A stretch of 6,304 bases of DNA from Planctomycetales bacterium (GCA_007127495.1 SKZG01000173.1:1-6304); one strand, 5' to 3'; shown: positions 1 to 5,165, counted from the stretch's first letter. The notes: generated by a model from the sequence alone, not told the origin. Numbers and translations: made by a program.

Positions 1-1
1 C

Positions 2-637
2 AACCGCGCCATGGACGCCGCGCGAAAGCACGACGTGCCGTTCCTGAAATACGCTGACCCCACGCCGGGCCAACCGGGACAGGGCAACTACAACCGGGCG
101 CTGTTCACGCTGTCACAATCGGCCGTCTTCGGGCTGCGGGGCTACATGTATCACTACCGCGGGAACGTACACCTGAACCTCGATACGGCCGAATGGGGCA
201 TCGTGGGCGAAGACCTCAAGCGGGTGAACGCCCACCTGGCGCCGCTGGGGCCGAAACTGATGCAACTGGGCAATCCCCTGGCCGTGTACTCGACGCCCTG
301 CACCAAGGACGCCAAGGACCGGCCGGTGGACCCGCCCGCCGTGCCCGACGGATTGAACCCGATCCCGGACGACTTCTGGGCCCGGATTTCCAGGGGCGAG
401 GTCCTCGTAGGCGACTATCGCTACCCGGCCGGCCCCGACGGCCGCAAGGCCCTGCTGCTGGCCAACCACAACGCCTACCAGCCGCAGTCGGTCGAGTTCA
501 CGCTGGCTTCGCCGGACGGCGCCACGGTGATGCACTTCGATCGGGACGAGGGCGACTGGAAACCCCTGACCCCGGCCGCCGGCGTTTGGCGCCTGACCGT
601 CGCCCCCGCCGGCCTGGAGTTGATCCACGTACAGTAG
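2..637 (+). CDS. C-terminal part of a glycoside-hydrolase-like protein (5' end outside window)
   Basis: The frame is open from the left edge to a TAG at 635-637, giving about 211 residues of a protein that starts upstream; the ATG at 11 is probably internal because coding character continues to the edge. The first part is rich in aromatic residues (a GYMYHYRGN stretch, then AEWG) and continues through a segment around APLGPKLMQLGNPLAVYS. The last 90 residues look like an all-beta domain (EVLVGDYR, KALLLANHNAYQPQSVEFTL, GVWRLTVAPAGLELIHV). This order, the end of a catalytic barrel followed by a beta-sandwich, recalls C-termini of planctomycete glycosidase-like or beta-galactosidase-like proteins. 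No catalytic residue can be assigned because the catalytic part is outside the window. The coding call is strong; the family is a guess. No partner gene follows closely, since the next gene starts about 380 bp away. Confidence 0.7.
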   Translation, partial: NRAMDAARKHDVPFLKYADPTPGQPGQGNYNRALFTLSQSAVFGLRGYMYHYRGNVHLNLDTAEWGIVGEDLKRVNAHLAPLGPKLMQLGNPLAVYSTPCTKDAKDRPVDPPAVPDGLNPIPDDFWARISRGEVLVGDYRYPAGPDGRKALLLANHNAYQPQSVEFTLASPDGATVMHFDRDEGDWKPLTPAAGVWRLTVAPAGLELIHVQ

Positions 638-653
638 CCGTGATGCAAGCCGT

Positions 654-667
654 GGGGCGCGAGCCCC
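654..667 (+). terminator. Short GC hairpin after the first gene, weak terminator candidate
   Basis: GGGGC (654-658), a GCGA tetraloop of GNRA type, then GCCCC (663-667), starting 16 nt after the TAG of the preceding gene. The position suits a 3' end. There is no clean T-run after it (TGGGTTTGG), so it is at best a poor intrinsic terminator or a stabilising 3' hairpin. Confidence 0.3.
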
Positions 668-706
668 TGGGTTTGGTACATAAGTATTGGGTCGCACAGA
701 GGGCCA

Positions 707-759
707 CCTGCGGGCTTGCCCCGCAGGAGCGGCGGTCAGTCGCTACAGGCAGCCGCCGC
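707..759. repeat. Two adjacent GC-rich hairpins
   Basis: CCTGCGGG (707-714) pairs perfectly with CCCGCAGG (720-727) across a 5-nt loop. One base later GCGGCGG (729-735) pairs with CCGCCGC (753-759) across a 17-nt loop. Two back-to-back hairpins in a gene-free stretch look like a REP/BIME-type intergenic element or a structured 3' region. No second copy is present in this window, so dispersal cannot be shown here. Confidence 0.4.
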
Positions 760-768
760 GAGGAGCCT

Positions 769-811
769 ATCTCAAGCACCCCAATCTCAAGCCCCAATCT
801 CAAGCACCCCC
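769..811. repeat. Three-copy short tandem repeat
   Basis: Three consecutive units begin ATCTCAAGC: 769-783 (ATCTCAAGCACCCCA), 784-796 (ATCTCAAGCCCCA, two bases shorter) and 797-811 (ATCTCAAGCACCCCC). They are directly adjacent with no spacers, so this is a small noncoding tandem repeat, probably from slippage. No function is evident. Confidence 0.7.
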
Positions 812-869
812 TTGCAATCGGCTTTGGCGGTGTATACACTATATTGAGAAGGGCCGTGCGGATAGTGTA
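812..869 (+). promoter_or_regulatory. Candidate promoter/operator with nested GTGTA/TACAC palindromes
   Basis: GTGTATACAC (830-839) is a perfect 10-bp palindrome. Its right part continues into TACACTAT (835-842), which pairs with ATAGTGTA (862-869) around a 19-nt loop. The pentamer GTGTA or its complement therefore occurs three times in 40 bp. A loose sigma70-like match, TTGCAA (812-817), 15 nt, TATACA (833-838), overlaps the palindrome. It lies about 180 bp upstream of the ThuA-like gene and could control it. The palindromes are certain; the promoter role is speculative. Confidence 0.3.
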
Positions 870-888
870 AAGAAATGACTGTCCGATG

Positions 889-926
889 CCCCCTCTCCCT
901 CGGTGGGAGAGGGTAGGGTGAGGGGG
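889..926. repeat. REP-like palindromic element (CCCTCTCCC hairpin)
   Basis: CCCTCTCCC (891-899) pairs perfectly with GGGAGAGGG (905-913) around the loop TCGGT. It is followed by a second G-rich arm, GGGTGAGGGGG (916-926), that could compete for the same C-rich strand. This arrangement of CCCTCTCCC, GGGAGAGGG and GGGTGAGGG is, from memory, a dispersed intergenic palindrome found in many GC-rich bacterial genomes. It sits about 95 bp upstream of the ThuA-like start, so it could lie in that gene's leader or mark the upstream transcript end. Only one copy is in the window. Confidence 0.55.
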
Positions 927-1019
927 AAAAAAGAGCGACAGCTATTTTATTTCTTTACCGATCCTAACGGTCGCGCGGAGGGGAAATTTCATTGTTCCGG
1001 GACCCAATGGAGGAGAGTC

Positions 1020-1787
1020 ATGCGAAAGGTAACTTCTGTCATTCTTAGCGCGGCGATGGTAAGCATCGCGGCTTCCGGTTCCCCGGCCGACGAGGTTCGG
1101 CCCCTGCGGGCACTGTACGTGACCGGCGGCGGCTGGCACGACTATGCCGGGCAGGTGGGCATTGTCACCGAAGGGCTGAAAGCGGCCATTCCCGGCATCG
1201 ACGTCACGGTAGCCATGGTCGACGGCGTTCAAGACCGCCATCCGGTGTTCAAACAGGATGACTGGCATGAAGGCTATGACGTGGTGGTCTACAACAAGTG
1301 CAATGCGCCGGGCTACAGCAATCCGGAGTGGATCGAGCGGATCGTCAAGCCACACCGCGAAGGGCTGCCGGCGGTCCTGATCCATGGCACCATGCACAAC
1401 TACTGGCCCGACGAGAAGGAAAGCGGCAAATGGGTGGCCTTCCTGGGCGTGACCAGCCGCAACCACGAACCCGGCGCGCCGGTCACCGTCGCCTTCACCA
1501 AACGCGACCACCCCACCCTGGCCGGATTGCCGGAAACCTGGCGCTACGAACGCGGCGAACTGTACCGCATCCACGCAATGGCCGACACCGCCAAGTGCCT
1601 GGCGGTTGGCGTGTCGGGCGGCGGTGAAGAGCACTGCGTCGTGTGGACCAACCAGTACGGCGAGGGCCGGGTGTTCGGAACCACCATCGGGCACGCCAGC
1701 GAAACCATGCAAACCGACGAGTTCCAGCGTCTGCTGGTCCAGGGCGTCCGCTGGGCCGTCGGCCAACTGGACAACGCCGACGACTGA
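1020..1787 (+). CDS. Secreted ThuA-like domain protein
   Basis: A 255-residue protein of the ThuA-like family, which has a type-1 glutamine-amidotransferase (flavodoxin-like) fold and is named after a trehalose-utilisation protein; most members have no proven reaction. The ATG at 1020 is chosen because GGAGGAG (1009-1015) precedes it and the protein then begins with a clean Sec signal (MRK, hydrophobic residues 6-19, likely cleavage after SPA at 23). An in-frame ATG at 903 would put hydrophilic sequence and a REP-like hairpin before this signal. Visible family features are the first strand with TGGGWHDY (35-42), a central HGTMHNYW (122-129), HP(T)LAGLP (164-171), RGELYRIH (178-185), and a C-terminal W..YG.GRVFGTTIGHASETM (209-230) followed by the last helix. 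The length fits a single-domain ThuA protein, so nothing is missing. It probably acts in the periplasm, perhaps on a sugar-related substrate; the partner is unknown. It converges on the cluster ending at 1873. Confidence 0.9.
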   Translation: MRKVTSVILSAAMVSIAASGSPADEVRPLRALYVTGGGWHDYAGQVGIVTEGLKAAIPGIDVTVAMVDGVQDRHPVFKQDDWHEGYDVVVYNKCNAPGYSNPEWIERIVKPHREGLPAVLIHGTMHNYWPDEKESGKWVAFLGVTSRNHEPGAPVTVAFTKRDHPTLAGLPETWRYERGELYRIHAMADTAKCLAVGVSGGGEEHCVVWTNQYGEGRVFGTTIGHASETMQTDEFQRLLVQGVRWAVGQLDNADD

Positions 1788-1872
1788 CCGCGTGCGACGC
1801 GGAGGACAATTCCAATTCCTGGCACACGAAATGCTTAATACACTCGCCGCGGCTTAAAACTGCGTTTTCCGA

Positions 1873-2562
1873 TCAGATGACGCGGAACACATGTGCCAGG
1901 GAAAAATAGATGCCCACAAGGATGAAGATACAACCGGTGGCCGTCCGGGCGAACCACTCCACCTTGGCCAATACGTTATAGGCCTTTCCGACCGACTGGG
2001 CACTGGTAGCCAACAGGACGGCGAACACAATCACCGGCAAAGCGGTGCCCACGCCGTACACGGCCGGCAGAGCGACCGTCGAGTTCAAATCGAGCGAAAG
2101 AGGCACCAAGCTGCCGAAGAAGAGAAACGCGGAAGTGGGGCAGAAGGTCAGGGCGAACACGATGCCCAGCAGGAGCGCGCCCCAAACCCCCAGGGCGTCT
2201 ACCCGCTTCTGGAGCCCTTCCCCCATGCCGCCGCCCCCCAAATCCATTTCAATCAGCCCTACGAGGAACATGCCCACGATAATCAGGATCGGGCCGATGA
2301 CCAGGTGCATGTACTCCTGCAGGAATCGCGAAACCTCGGGAATCGACAGCGCGCCGGCCACCAGCACAACCGCCAGAACCATGTAGGCCACGGTGCGCCC
2401 CACGGTGTAAAGCAGCCCCGTAAGGAACACCTGCCGGGAATTGCCCACCTTCCGTGCGATGTAGGAGATCGCTGCAATGTTGGTGGCCAGCGGGCAGGGG
2501 CTGATGGAGGTGAGAATGCCGAACCACAAGGCCAGCCCTATTCCCCAGGCAAAACCGATCAT
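1873..2562 (-). CDS. arsG: ArsG-family / CcdA-type membrane transporter
   Basis: A 229-residue membrane protein with about six hydrophobic helices (residues 5-35, 45-72, 85-106, 126-155, 163-188, 205-226). It has two cysteine-proline motifs, SPCPLATN (C23) in helix 1 and TFCPTSA (C141) in helix 4. This is the CcdA/DsbD-beta pattern, where the two membrane cysteines pass electrons from cytoplasmic thioredoxin to extracytoplasmic thiols. Sequence and gene company point to the ArsG branch, described from the Shewanella putrefaciens arsEFG operon as an efflux permease for trivalent aminophenyl arsenicals. The start lies 3 nt after the stop of the thioredoxin gene; GGAGG (2574-2578) sits 11 nt upstream inside that gene, so translation is probably coupled. 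It is the last gene of the operon and ends 85 bp from the convergent ThuA-like gene. Family placement is fairly sure; the substrate is not, and a thiol-electron conduit is a real alternative. Confidence 0.85.
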   Translation of the reverse strand: MIGFAWGIGLALWFGILTSISPCPLATNIAAISYIARKVGNSRQVFLTGLLYTVGRTVAYMVLAVVLVAGALSIPEVSRFLQEYMHLVIGPILIIVGMFLVGLIEMDLGGGGMGEGLQKRVDALGVWGALLLGIVFALTFCPTSAFLFFGSLVPLSLDLNSTVALPAVYGVGTALPVIVFAVLLATSAQSVGKAYNVLAKVEWFARTATGCIFILVGIYFSLAHVFRVI

Positions 2563-2565
2563 CGT

Positions 2566-3093
2566 TTATCCCGCCTCCGGCGCTGTATCTGTTCCGTTCG
2601 GTTGCAGCGGCATGCCCAGTTCTTCCCACTTGGCAAGAATGTCTTCCTTGCGGTAGAGCCCTTCATGCCGGAAAAGCTCCCTGCCCGCAGGGTCGAAGAA
2701 TATCTGCGTGGGGATCATATTGATCCCGTACCGCGCGCCGGCCGCTTGGTCCTTCCACACGTCGATGTACACCAGTTCCATCGCGTCGGAGTAGTTCTCC
2801 CGGAGTTCGGCAAGGTCGGGCTGCATCATCTTGCATGGAACACACTGCCCTGCGCCCAGGGCCACCAGCACGGGAAGGCCGGAGCCTGAGGTTGTCGGTT
2901 GGGCGGGGGCCTGACCGGGATGGCGGCCCGCCTGGTAATCGAGTTCGGCTTGCGCGGGCTGTTGCGGCAACAAGGGGGCGTCGGGCTCGTTCTGGCACCC
3001 AAGGTAAACCGGAACCGCCAATACCGCCGACACAACGGCGATCCACCTCAAGCGGCCTGCTCGTGTACTGCGAACCAAGGGAACATTCATCAT
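2566..3093 (-). CDS. Membrane-anchored thioredoxin-family protein of an arsEFG-type operon
   Basis: A 175-residue thioredoxin-fold protein. Residues 17-33 form a hydrophobic signal after a basic N-terminus (RAGRLRW) and end in YLGC (C33), a possible lipoprotein cleavage site, although the Tyr at -3 is not canonical. A Pro/Gln/Ala-rich linker (36-72) follows. The thioredoxin domain (73-165) has the active site CVPC (84-87) and the cis-proline loop MIPTQIF (P128). It probably acts outside the cytoplasmic membrane. Its cysteines could be reduced by the CcdA-type protein encoded 3 nt downstream, and it could pass electrons to the ArsF-like protein encoded upstream. The first of two adjacent ATG codons is preferred because GGAG (3103-3106) lies 9 nt from it. 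The gene starts 6 nt after the ArsF-like stop. By position it may correspond to ArsE, but I cannot confirm that, so no symbol is given. Confidence 0.85.
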   Translation of the reverse strand: MMNVPLVRSTRAGRLRWIAVVSAVLAVPVYLGCQNEPDAPLLPQQPAQAELDYQAGRHPGQAPAQPTTSGSGLPVLVALGAGQCVPCKMMQPDLAELRENYSDAMELVYIDVWKDQAAGARYGINMIPTQIFFDPAGRELFRHEGLYRKEDILAKWEELGMPLQPNGTDTAPEAG

Positions 3094-3099
3094 GGTGGG

Positions 3100-3645
3100 T
3101 CACTCCGTTGGGGAAAGGAAAAACTCGGGGGACGTGGCAGGAGTGGGAACTTGTGACGGCGCTGCGCCCATGAATTCGCGCAAGCTGTTTTGCACAAACT
3201 CGACGTAAGCGTTCTTGTCGCCCACAAGCTCCCAAACCTCGGGCAACGCCTTCCACTCGGCCTGCCGGCCGCCTTCAAATCGGGCAAGTACGACCGACGG
3301 GGCAACGATCTCGTAATCGACAGCGTGGTGTTCGTTGCCCGGCGTCTGGAAATTGACGGCGCGCCACTCGACTTTCCCGGCGCTCAACTCCTCGGAGAAA
3401 CCGTTTTCCACGGCCTCCTTGGCGTACTCTTCGATGCTCCGGCAGGTGGAGCACCGGAAGTTGCCGTGGATGTAGTACACCCGAACGCCGTCCTGCATGG
3501 CCGCCTCAGCCGCTTTTCCAGACGCCCCGCCCGCCGCGGGCGGAATGCCATGTGGGGGGGGCGAAATCGCCTTGACGATCAGCACCACGCACGTGGCGGC
3601 GACAAACATCAGCAGCGAATTGGCCGTGGCTTCCTTCAATGTCAC
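3100..3645 (-). CDS. arsF: ArsF-family thioredoxin-like protein (putative nitroreductase subunit)
   Basis: A 181-residue protein with an N-terminal membrane anchor (residues 10-27) and a Pro/Gly/Ala linker to about 50. The following thioredoxin-like domain has HGNFRCSTCRSIEEYAKEAV with CxxC at C65-C68, then WRAVNFQTPGNEHHAVDYE (94-112), a cis-Pro-like APSVV (P116), and PEVWELVGD. These strings match what I know of the family called nitrophenyl compound nitroreductase subunit ArsF. In the Shewanella arsEFG work, ArsE and ArsF are both needed to reduce nitrophenyl arsenicals such as nitarsone and roxarsone. No flavin or nitroreductase fold is visible, so electrons would have to pass through the CxxC or a partner. 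The start is GTG; AGGAG (3653-3657) lies 7 nt upstream and settles it. The chain after about 160 is Pro/Thr/Ser-rich. A 141-bp gap separates it from the flavoprotein gene. Confidence 0.85.
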   Translation of the reverse strand: MTLKEATANSLLMFVAATCVVLIVKAISPPPHGIPPAAGGASGKAAEAAMQDGVRVYYIHGNFRCSTCRSIEEYAKEAVENGFSEELSAGKVEWRAVNFQTPGNEHHAVDYEIVAPSVVLARFEGGRQAEWKALPEVWELVGDKNAYVEFVQNSLREFMGAAPSQVPTPATSPEFFLSPTE

Positions 3646-3735
3646 TTGGTTTCTCCTGCGCTACGCGCCGTGAGCAAAGCTTTGTCCGCGGCCCCGCCTG
3701 AGCTATTGTTTCCGCATGGACGGGCGTCTTGTCTC

Positions 3736-3763
3736 ATTCTAACACCACGCAATTGGCCGGCAA
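3736..3763 (-). promoter_or_regulatory. Candidate internal promoter for the arsF-trx-arsG genes
   Basis: On the minus strand TTGCCG (3763-3758) is followed after 16 nt by TAGAAT (3741-3736), 4/6 and 5/6 matches to the sigma70 consensus. It lies about 90 bp upstream of the ArsF-like GTG, in the 141-bp gap after the flavoprotein gene. That gap shows no convincing terminator. The three downstream genes could therefore be expressed alone as well as by read-through. The gap also holds the 10-bp palindrome CAAAGCTTTG (3675-3684) with no known role. Confidence 0.35.
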
Positions 3764-3786
3764 GAATCGCGACGAATCGGCAACAA

Positions 3787-4500
3787 TTACGCGTCCGAAG
3801 GTTCTCGCTTCAACGCCACTTCGGCAACGCGGCGGCCCAGATTCTTCAACGTGGCGACTCCGATCTCATCGCCCGAAATGTCGTCGTTACCGATATTCCA
3901 TACGGAAGCGCCCGCGTGAGCGGTCGGTCGGCCGTCGCCCACGATAATCATTTCCTGACACATCATGGCCGACTGAATGACCTGCAGCGTCAATTCCTGG
4001 CCGCCGTTGCGCGCCCCGCCGACGGCGACTGCGCCGCCGACCTTGTCGGACAGGGCGAACCGCCCTCGCCGCAAAGCAAAACAGCGATCAATAAACGCCT
4101 TGCACAGTGCGGTCGGGCTGCGGAAATAGACCGGCGAGCCCACGACGATCGCCATAACGTTTCGATCGCTTAGCTTCTCCGCCACGTCGGGAAAGTCGTC
4201 TTGGTCGCCCGGCTTCAGTGGGATGCCGGCAGCCAAATAGGCGGGAATCTCCATCTCGGCCAAGTCGATCAGTTCCGTTTCAATCCGTTGCGGGTCGACC
4301 GCCTTGGCCGCTTCCAGGCAGATGCCGAGCGCCTGGGCCGTTGTCTTCCCCGGCCTGGGACTGCACGCAACGGCGACAATCTTCACGGCCTCTTTCGGGC
4401 CGTCGCTCGCTTGCGCTGCCAAGGGGGCCAAGCCGGCCGCGCTGCCGGCGCCGACTCCCATCGCTTGAACAAACTTTCGACGTGTTACGGAAGGTTCCAT
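3787..4500 (-). CDS. Tat-exported flavodoxin-fold NAD(P)H/FMN-reductase-like protein
   Basis: A 237-residue protein of the NADPH-dependent FMN reductase / flavodoxin-like superfamily. It begins with a twin-arginine signal, TRRKFVQ (6-12), a Gly/Ala-rich hydrophobic stretch (13-30) and a likely cut after AQA (31). The mature domain has the FMN phosphate loop ACSPRPGKT (45-53), GSPVYFRSP (121-129) followed by KAFIDR, and GGARNGGQE (161-169), the three flavin-binding regions of this fold. No CxxC iron-sulfur ligand set of the iron-sulfur flavoprotein branch is present. Tat export implies that FMN is loaded in the cytoplasm before the protein acts outside, where NAD(P)H is scarce, so its electron partner may be different. 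GAGGAG (4506-4511) lies 5 nt before the ATG. It is the first gene of the minus-strand cluster and a candidate flavin partner for the ArsF-like system. The fold is secure; substrate and partner are inference. Confidence 0.9.
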   Translation of the reverse strand: MEPSVTRRKFVQAMGVGAGSAAGLAPLAAQASDGPKEAVKIVAVACSPRPGKTTAQALGICLEAAKAVDPQRIETELIDLAEMEIPAYLAAGIPLKPGDQDDFPDVAEKLSDRNVMAIVVGSPVYFRSPTALCKAFIDRCFALRRGRFALSDKVGGAVAVGGARNGGQELTLQVIQSAMMCQEMIIVGDGRPTAHAGASVWNIGNDDISGDEIGVATLKNLGRRVAEVALKREPSDA

Positions 4501-4511
4501 GACAACTCCTC

Positions 4512-4531
4512 GCTATTGAGGGCTATTGAGG
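4512..4531. repeat. Perfect 10-bp tandem duplication in the flavoprotein leader
   Basis: GCTATTGAGG occurs twice head to tail (4512-4521, 4522-4531). On the minus strand it reads CCTCAATAGC twice, just before the GAGGAG ribosome-binding site and about +7 to +26 from the predicted transcript start. It is followed (in plus coordinates) by GACTAT at 4533-4538 and 4544-4549. It may be a slippage product or a repeated protein-binding site in the leader. Confidence 0.7.
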
Positions 4532-4544
4532 TGACTATTTTGCG

Positions 4545-4572
4545 ACTATACCAAACAAACAAAACCGGTCAA
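4545..4572 (-). promoter_or_regulatory. Sigma70-like proximal promoter of the flavoprotein gene
   Basis: On the minus strand TTGACC (4572-4567), 16 nt, TATAGT (4550-4545): 5/6 and 5/6 matches to consensus. The predicted start near 4538 gives a leader of about 38 nt that contains the tandem repeat and the GAGGAG ribosome-binding site. The spacer is T-rich on this strand. Confidence 0.5.
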
Positions 4573-4657
4573 AGTCCAACGCAAGGCATCCCAGCCCCCT
4601 GCTGCCTGCCAACCCGCCGGGACCTCCCGCACAGTTCTCCGTATCGGACTCTGGTAT

Positions 4658-4691
4658 TTGCTAGTTTAGCCAAATGGCACTATGATGACAA
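4658..4691 (-). promoter_or_regulatory. Distal minus-strand promoter with embedded palindromic operator copy
   Basis: The minus-strand 18-mer ATTTGGCTAAACTAGCAA (4675-4658) matches the site at 5091-5108 at 16 of 18 positions and has the same imperfect dyad, TTGGCTA...TAGCAA. A sigma70-like pair, TTGTCA (4691-4686), 17 nt, TAAACT (4668-4663), places the -10 inside the site, so a bound repressor would block it. This would be a second promoter for the flavoprotein-ars cluster, about 125 bp upstream of the proximal one. The site similarity is directly visible; regulator binding is inferred. Confidence 0.45.
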
Positions 4692-4720
4692 GAGGGGTTT
4701 GAGCTTCATCGGCCGGTTCC

Positions 4721-5008
4721 CCCGGATTATTCATCTACGCAGGGTGGGTCAAGGTCGCGTCATTCGATGGTGGGGCTGCACAAGCCGCAACCGAGCTTAT
4801 TTTTAGCTCTTCCGTTTCTAGGTGCAGACAGCCTTGGTTTCAAGGACAGCACACGGCGTGTGCCTACTACATTAGCGTGGCCTGCACCTAGAAACGGAAG
4901 AGCCTTATTTCCAATCCGTCGGCCTGGAAATACGTCGGCCATAGCGACCGATGCCCCACCAGAGAAGTGGCTTGTTTGACCCACCCTACCTATCGTGAAT
5001 AATCCGGG
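4721..5008. mobile_element. MITE-like element with terminal inverted repeats and flanking duplication
   Basis: The ends are inverted repeats in two blocks: CCCGGATTATTCA (4721-4733) with TGAATAATCCGGG (4996-5008), perfect 13 bp; then, after 7-8 unmatched bases, AGGGTGGGTCAA (4741-4752) with TTGACCCACCCT (4976-4987), perfect 12 bp. Further inside GGTGGGGC (4769-4776) pairs with GCCCCACC (4953-4960). TTCC lies directly outside both ends (4717-4720, 5009-5012; GGTTCC if overlap with the right terminus is allowed), consistent with a target-site duplication. The 288 bp hold no credible coding frame, so a transposase would act in trans. The inward ends recall IS1380-type termini, but that is a memory-based guess. 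It sits between the two outward-facing promoters and contributes most of the length of the divergent control region. CGTCGGCC is repeated at 4917-4924 and 4933-4940. Confidence 0.75.
4806..4903. repeat. Perfect 22-bp inverted repeat with a structured loop, nested in the MITE
   Basis: Positions 4806-4827 and 4882-4903 are perfect reverse complements, 22 bp without mismatch, around a 54-nt loop. The arms begin GCTCTTCCG and end GGTGCAG. The loop has its own hairpins: CCTTG/CAAGG (4832-4836/4841-4845) and GCACAC/GTGTGC (4849-4854/4858-4863, loop GGC). The 7-mer CTTATTT lies outside both arms (4796-4802 and 4904-4910), so the 98-bp unit could be a separate nested insertion with its own duplication. 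It could form a cruciform in DNA, or a long hairpin if transcribed. Confidence 0.8.
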
Positions 5009-5056
5009 TTCCCTGTTTCCCGCCGGCGTCTGTCCCTGAAACCGCTGAAAAGCGTA

Positions 5057-5085
5057 TTGCCACAACAGCCACGGGGCGGTAGAAT
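5057..5085 (+). promoter_or_regulatory. Sigma70-like promoter of the permease gene
   Basis: TTGCCA (5057-5062), 17 nt, TAGAAT (5080-5085): 5/6 at the -10 and 5/6 at the -35, with ideal spacing. The predicted transcript start is around 5091-5093, at the palindromic site, giving a leader of about 75 nt. It lies 48 bp to the right of the MITE end, so the element has not disrupted it. Confidence 0.55.
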
Positions 5086-5090
5086 CTTAT

Positions 5091-5108
5091 ATTTGGCTAA
5101 ATTACCAA
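5091..5108 (+). promoter_or_regulatory. Palindromic operator candidate at the permease transcript start
   Basis: ATTTGGCTAAATTACCAA contains the near-perfect dyad TTGG(C)TAA-A-TTACCAA, with one extra C in the left half. It covers about +1 to +17 of the predicted promoter, a classic repressor position. A 16/18 copy in the opposite orientation lies at 4658-4675, also on a promoter. The dyad size and the neighbouring genes would suit an ArsR/SmtB-type repressor, but no regulator gene is in the window. Confidence 0.5.
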
Positions 5109-5165
5109 TAACGCAATTCTCGATATTAGTCCACGTCCCCGGAAACACACACGAGTACTTACACC

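Noticed and set aside
769..811. CRISPR-like array
   Set aside because: Repeat units are only 13-15 bp and directly adjacent with no spacers.
903..1019. In-frame upstream ATG at 903 as start of the ThuA-like gene
   Set aside because: It would add 39 mostly hydrophilic residues before an obvious signal peptide and would start inside the REP-like hairpin; GGAGGAG before 1020 fits better.
638..1019. tRNA or other standard RNA gene in the gene-free region
   Set aside because: The hairpins do not form a cloverleaf and no T-loop or anticodon arm signature is present.
942..1766. Long open frame antisense to the ThuA-like gene
   Set aside because: It mirrors a strongly supported gene, has no ribosome-binding site or recognisable domain, and is typical of high-GC coding sequence.
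1788..1872. Bidirectional terminator between the convergent genes (AAAAC-TGC-GTTTT at 1856-1868; GCCGCGGC nearby)
   Set aside because: The stem is only 5 bp and AT-rich, with no stable GC hairpin joined to a T-run, so it is not a convincing terminator.
1891..2889. 332-codon plus-strand open frame across the ArsG-like and thioredoxin genes
   Set aside because: The product is low-complexity His/Gln/Arg-rich, overlaps two clear genes and resembles no family.
3190..4173. 327-codon plus-strand open frame across the ArsF-like and flavoprotein genes
   Set aside because: It spans two real genes and the gap between them in the opposite direction, without domain or start signals.
4501..4720. A coding gene between the flavoprotein and the MITE that the insertion might have broken
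   Set aside because: Reading across the element with it removed does not restore an open frame; the region reads as control DNA.
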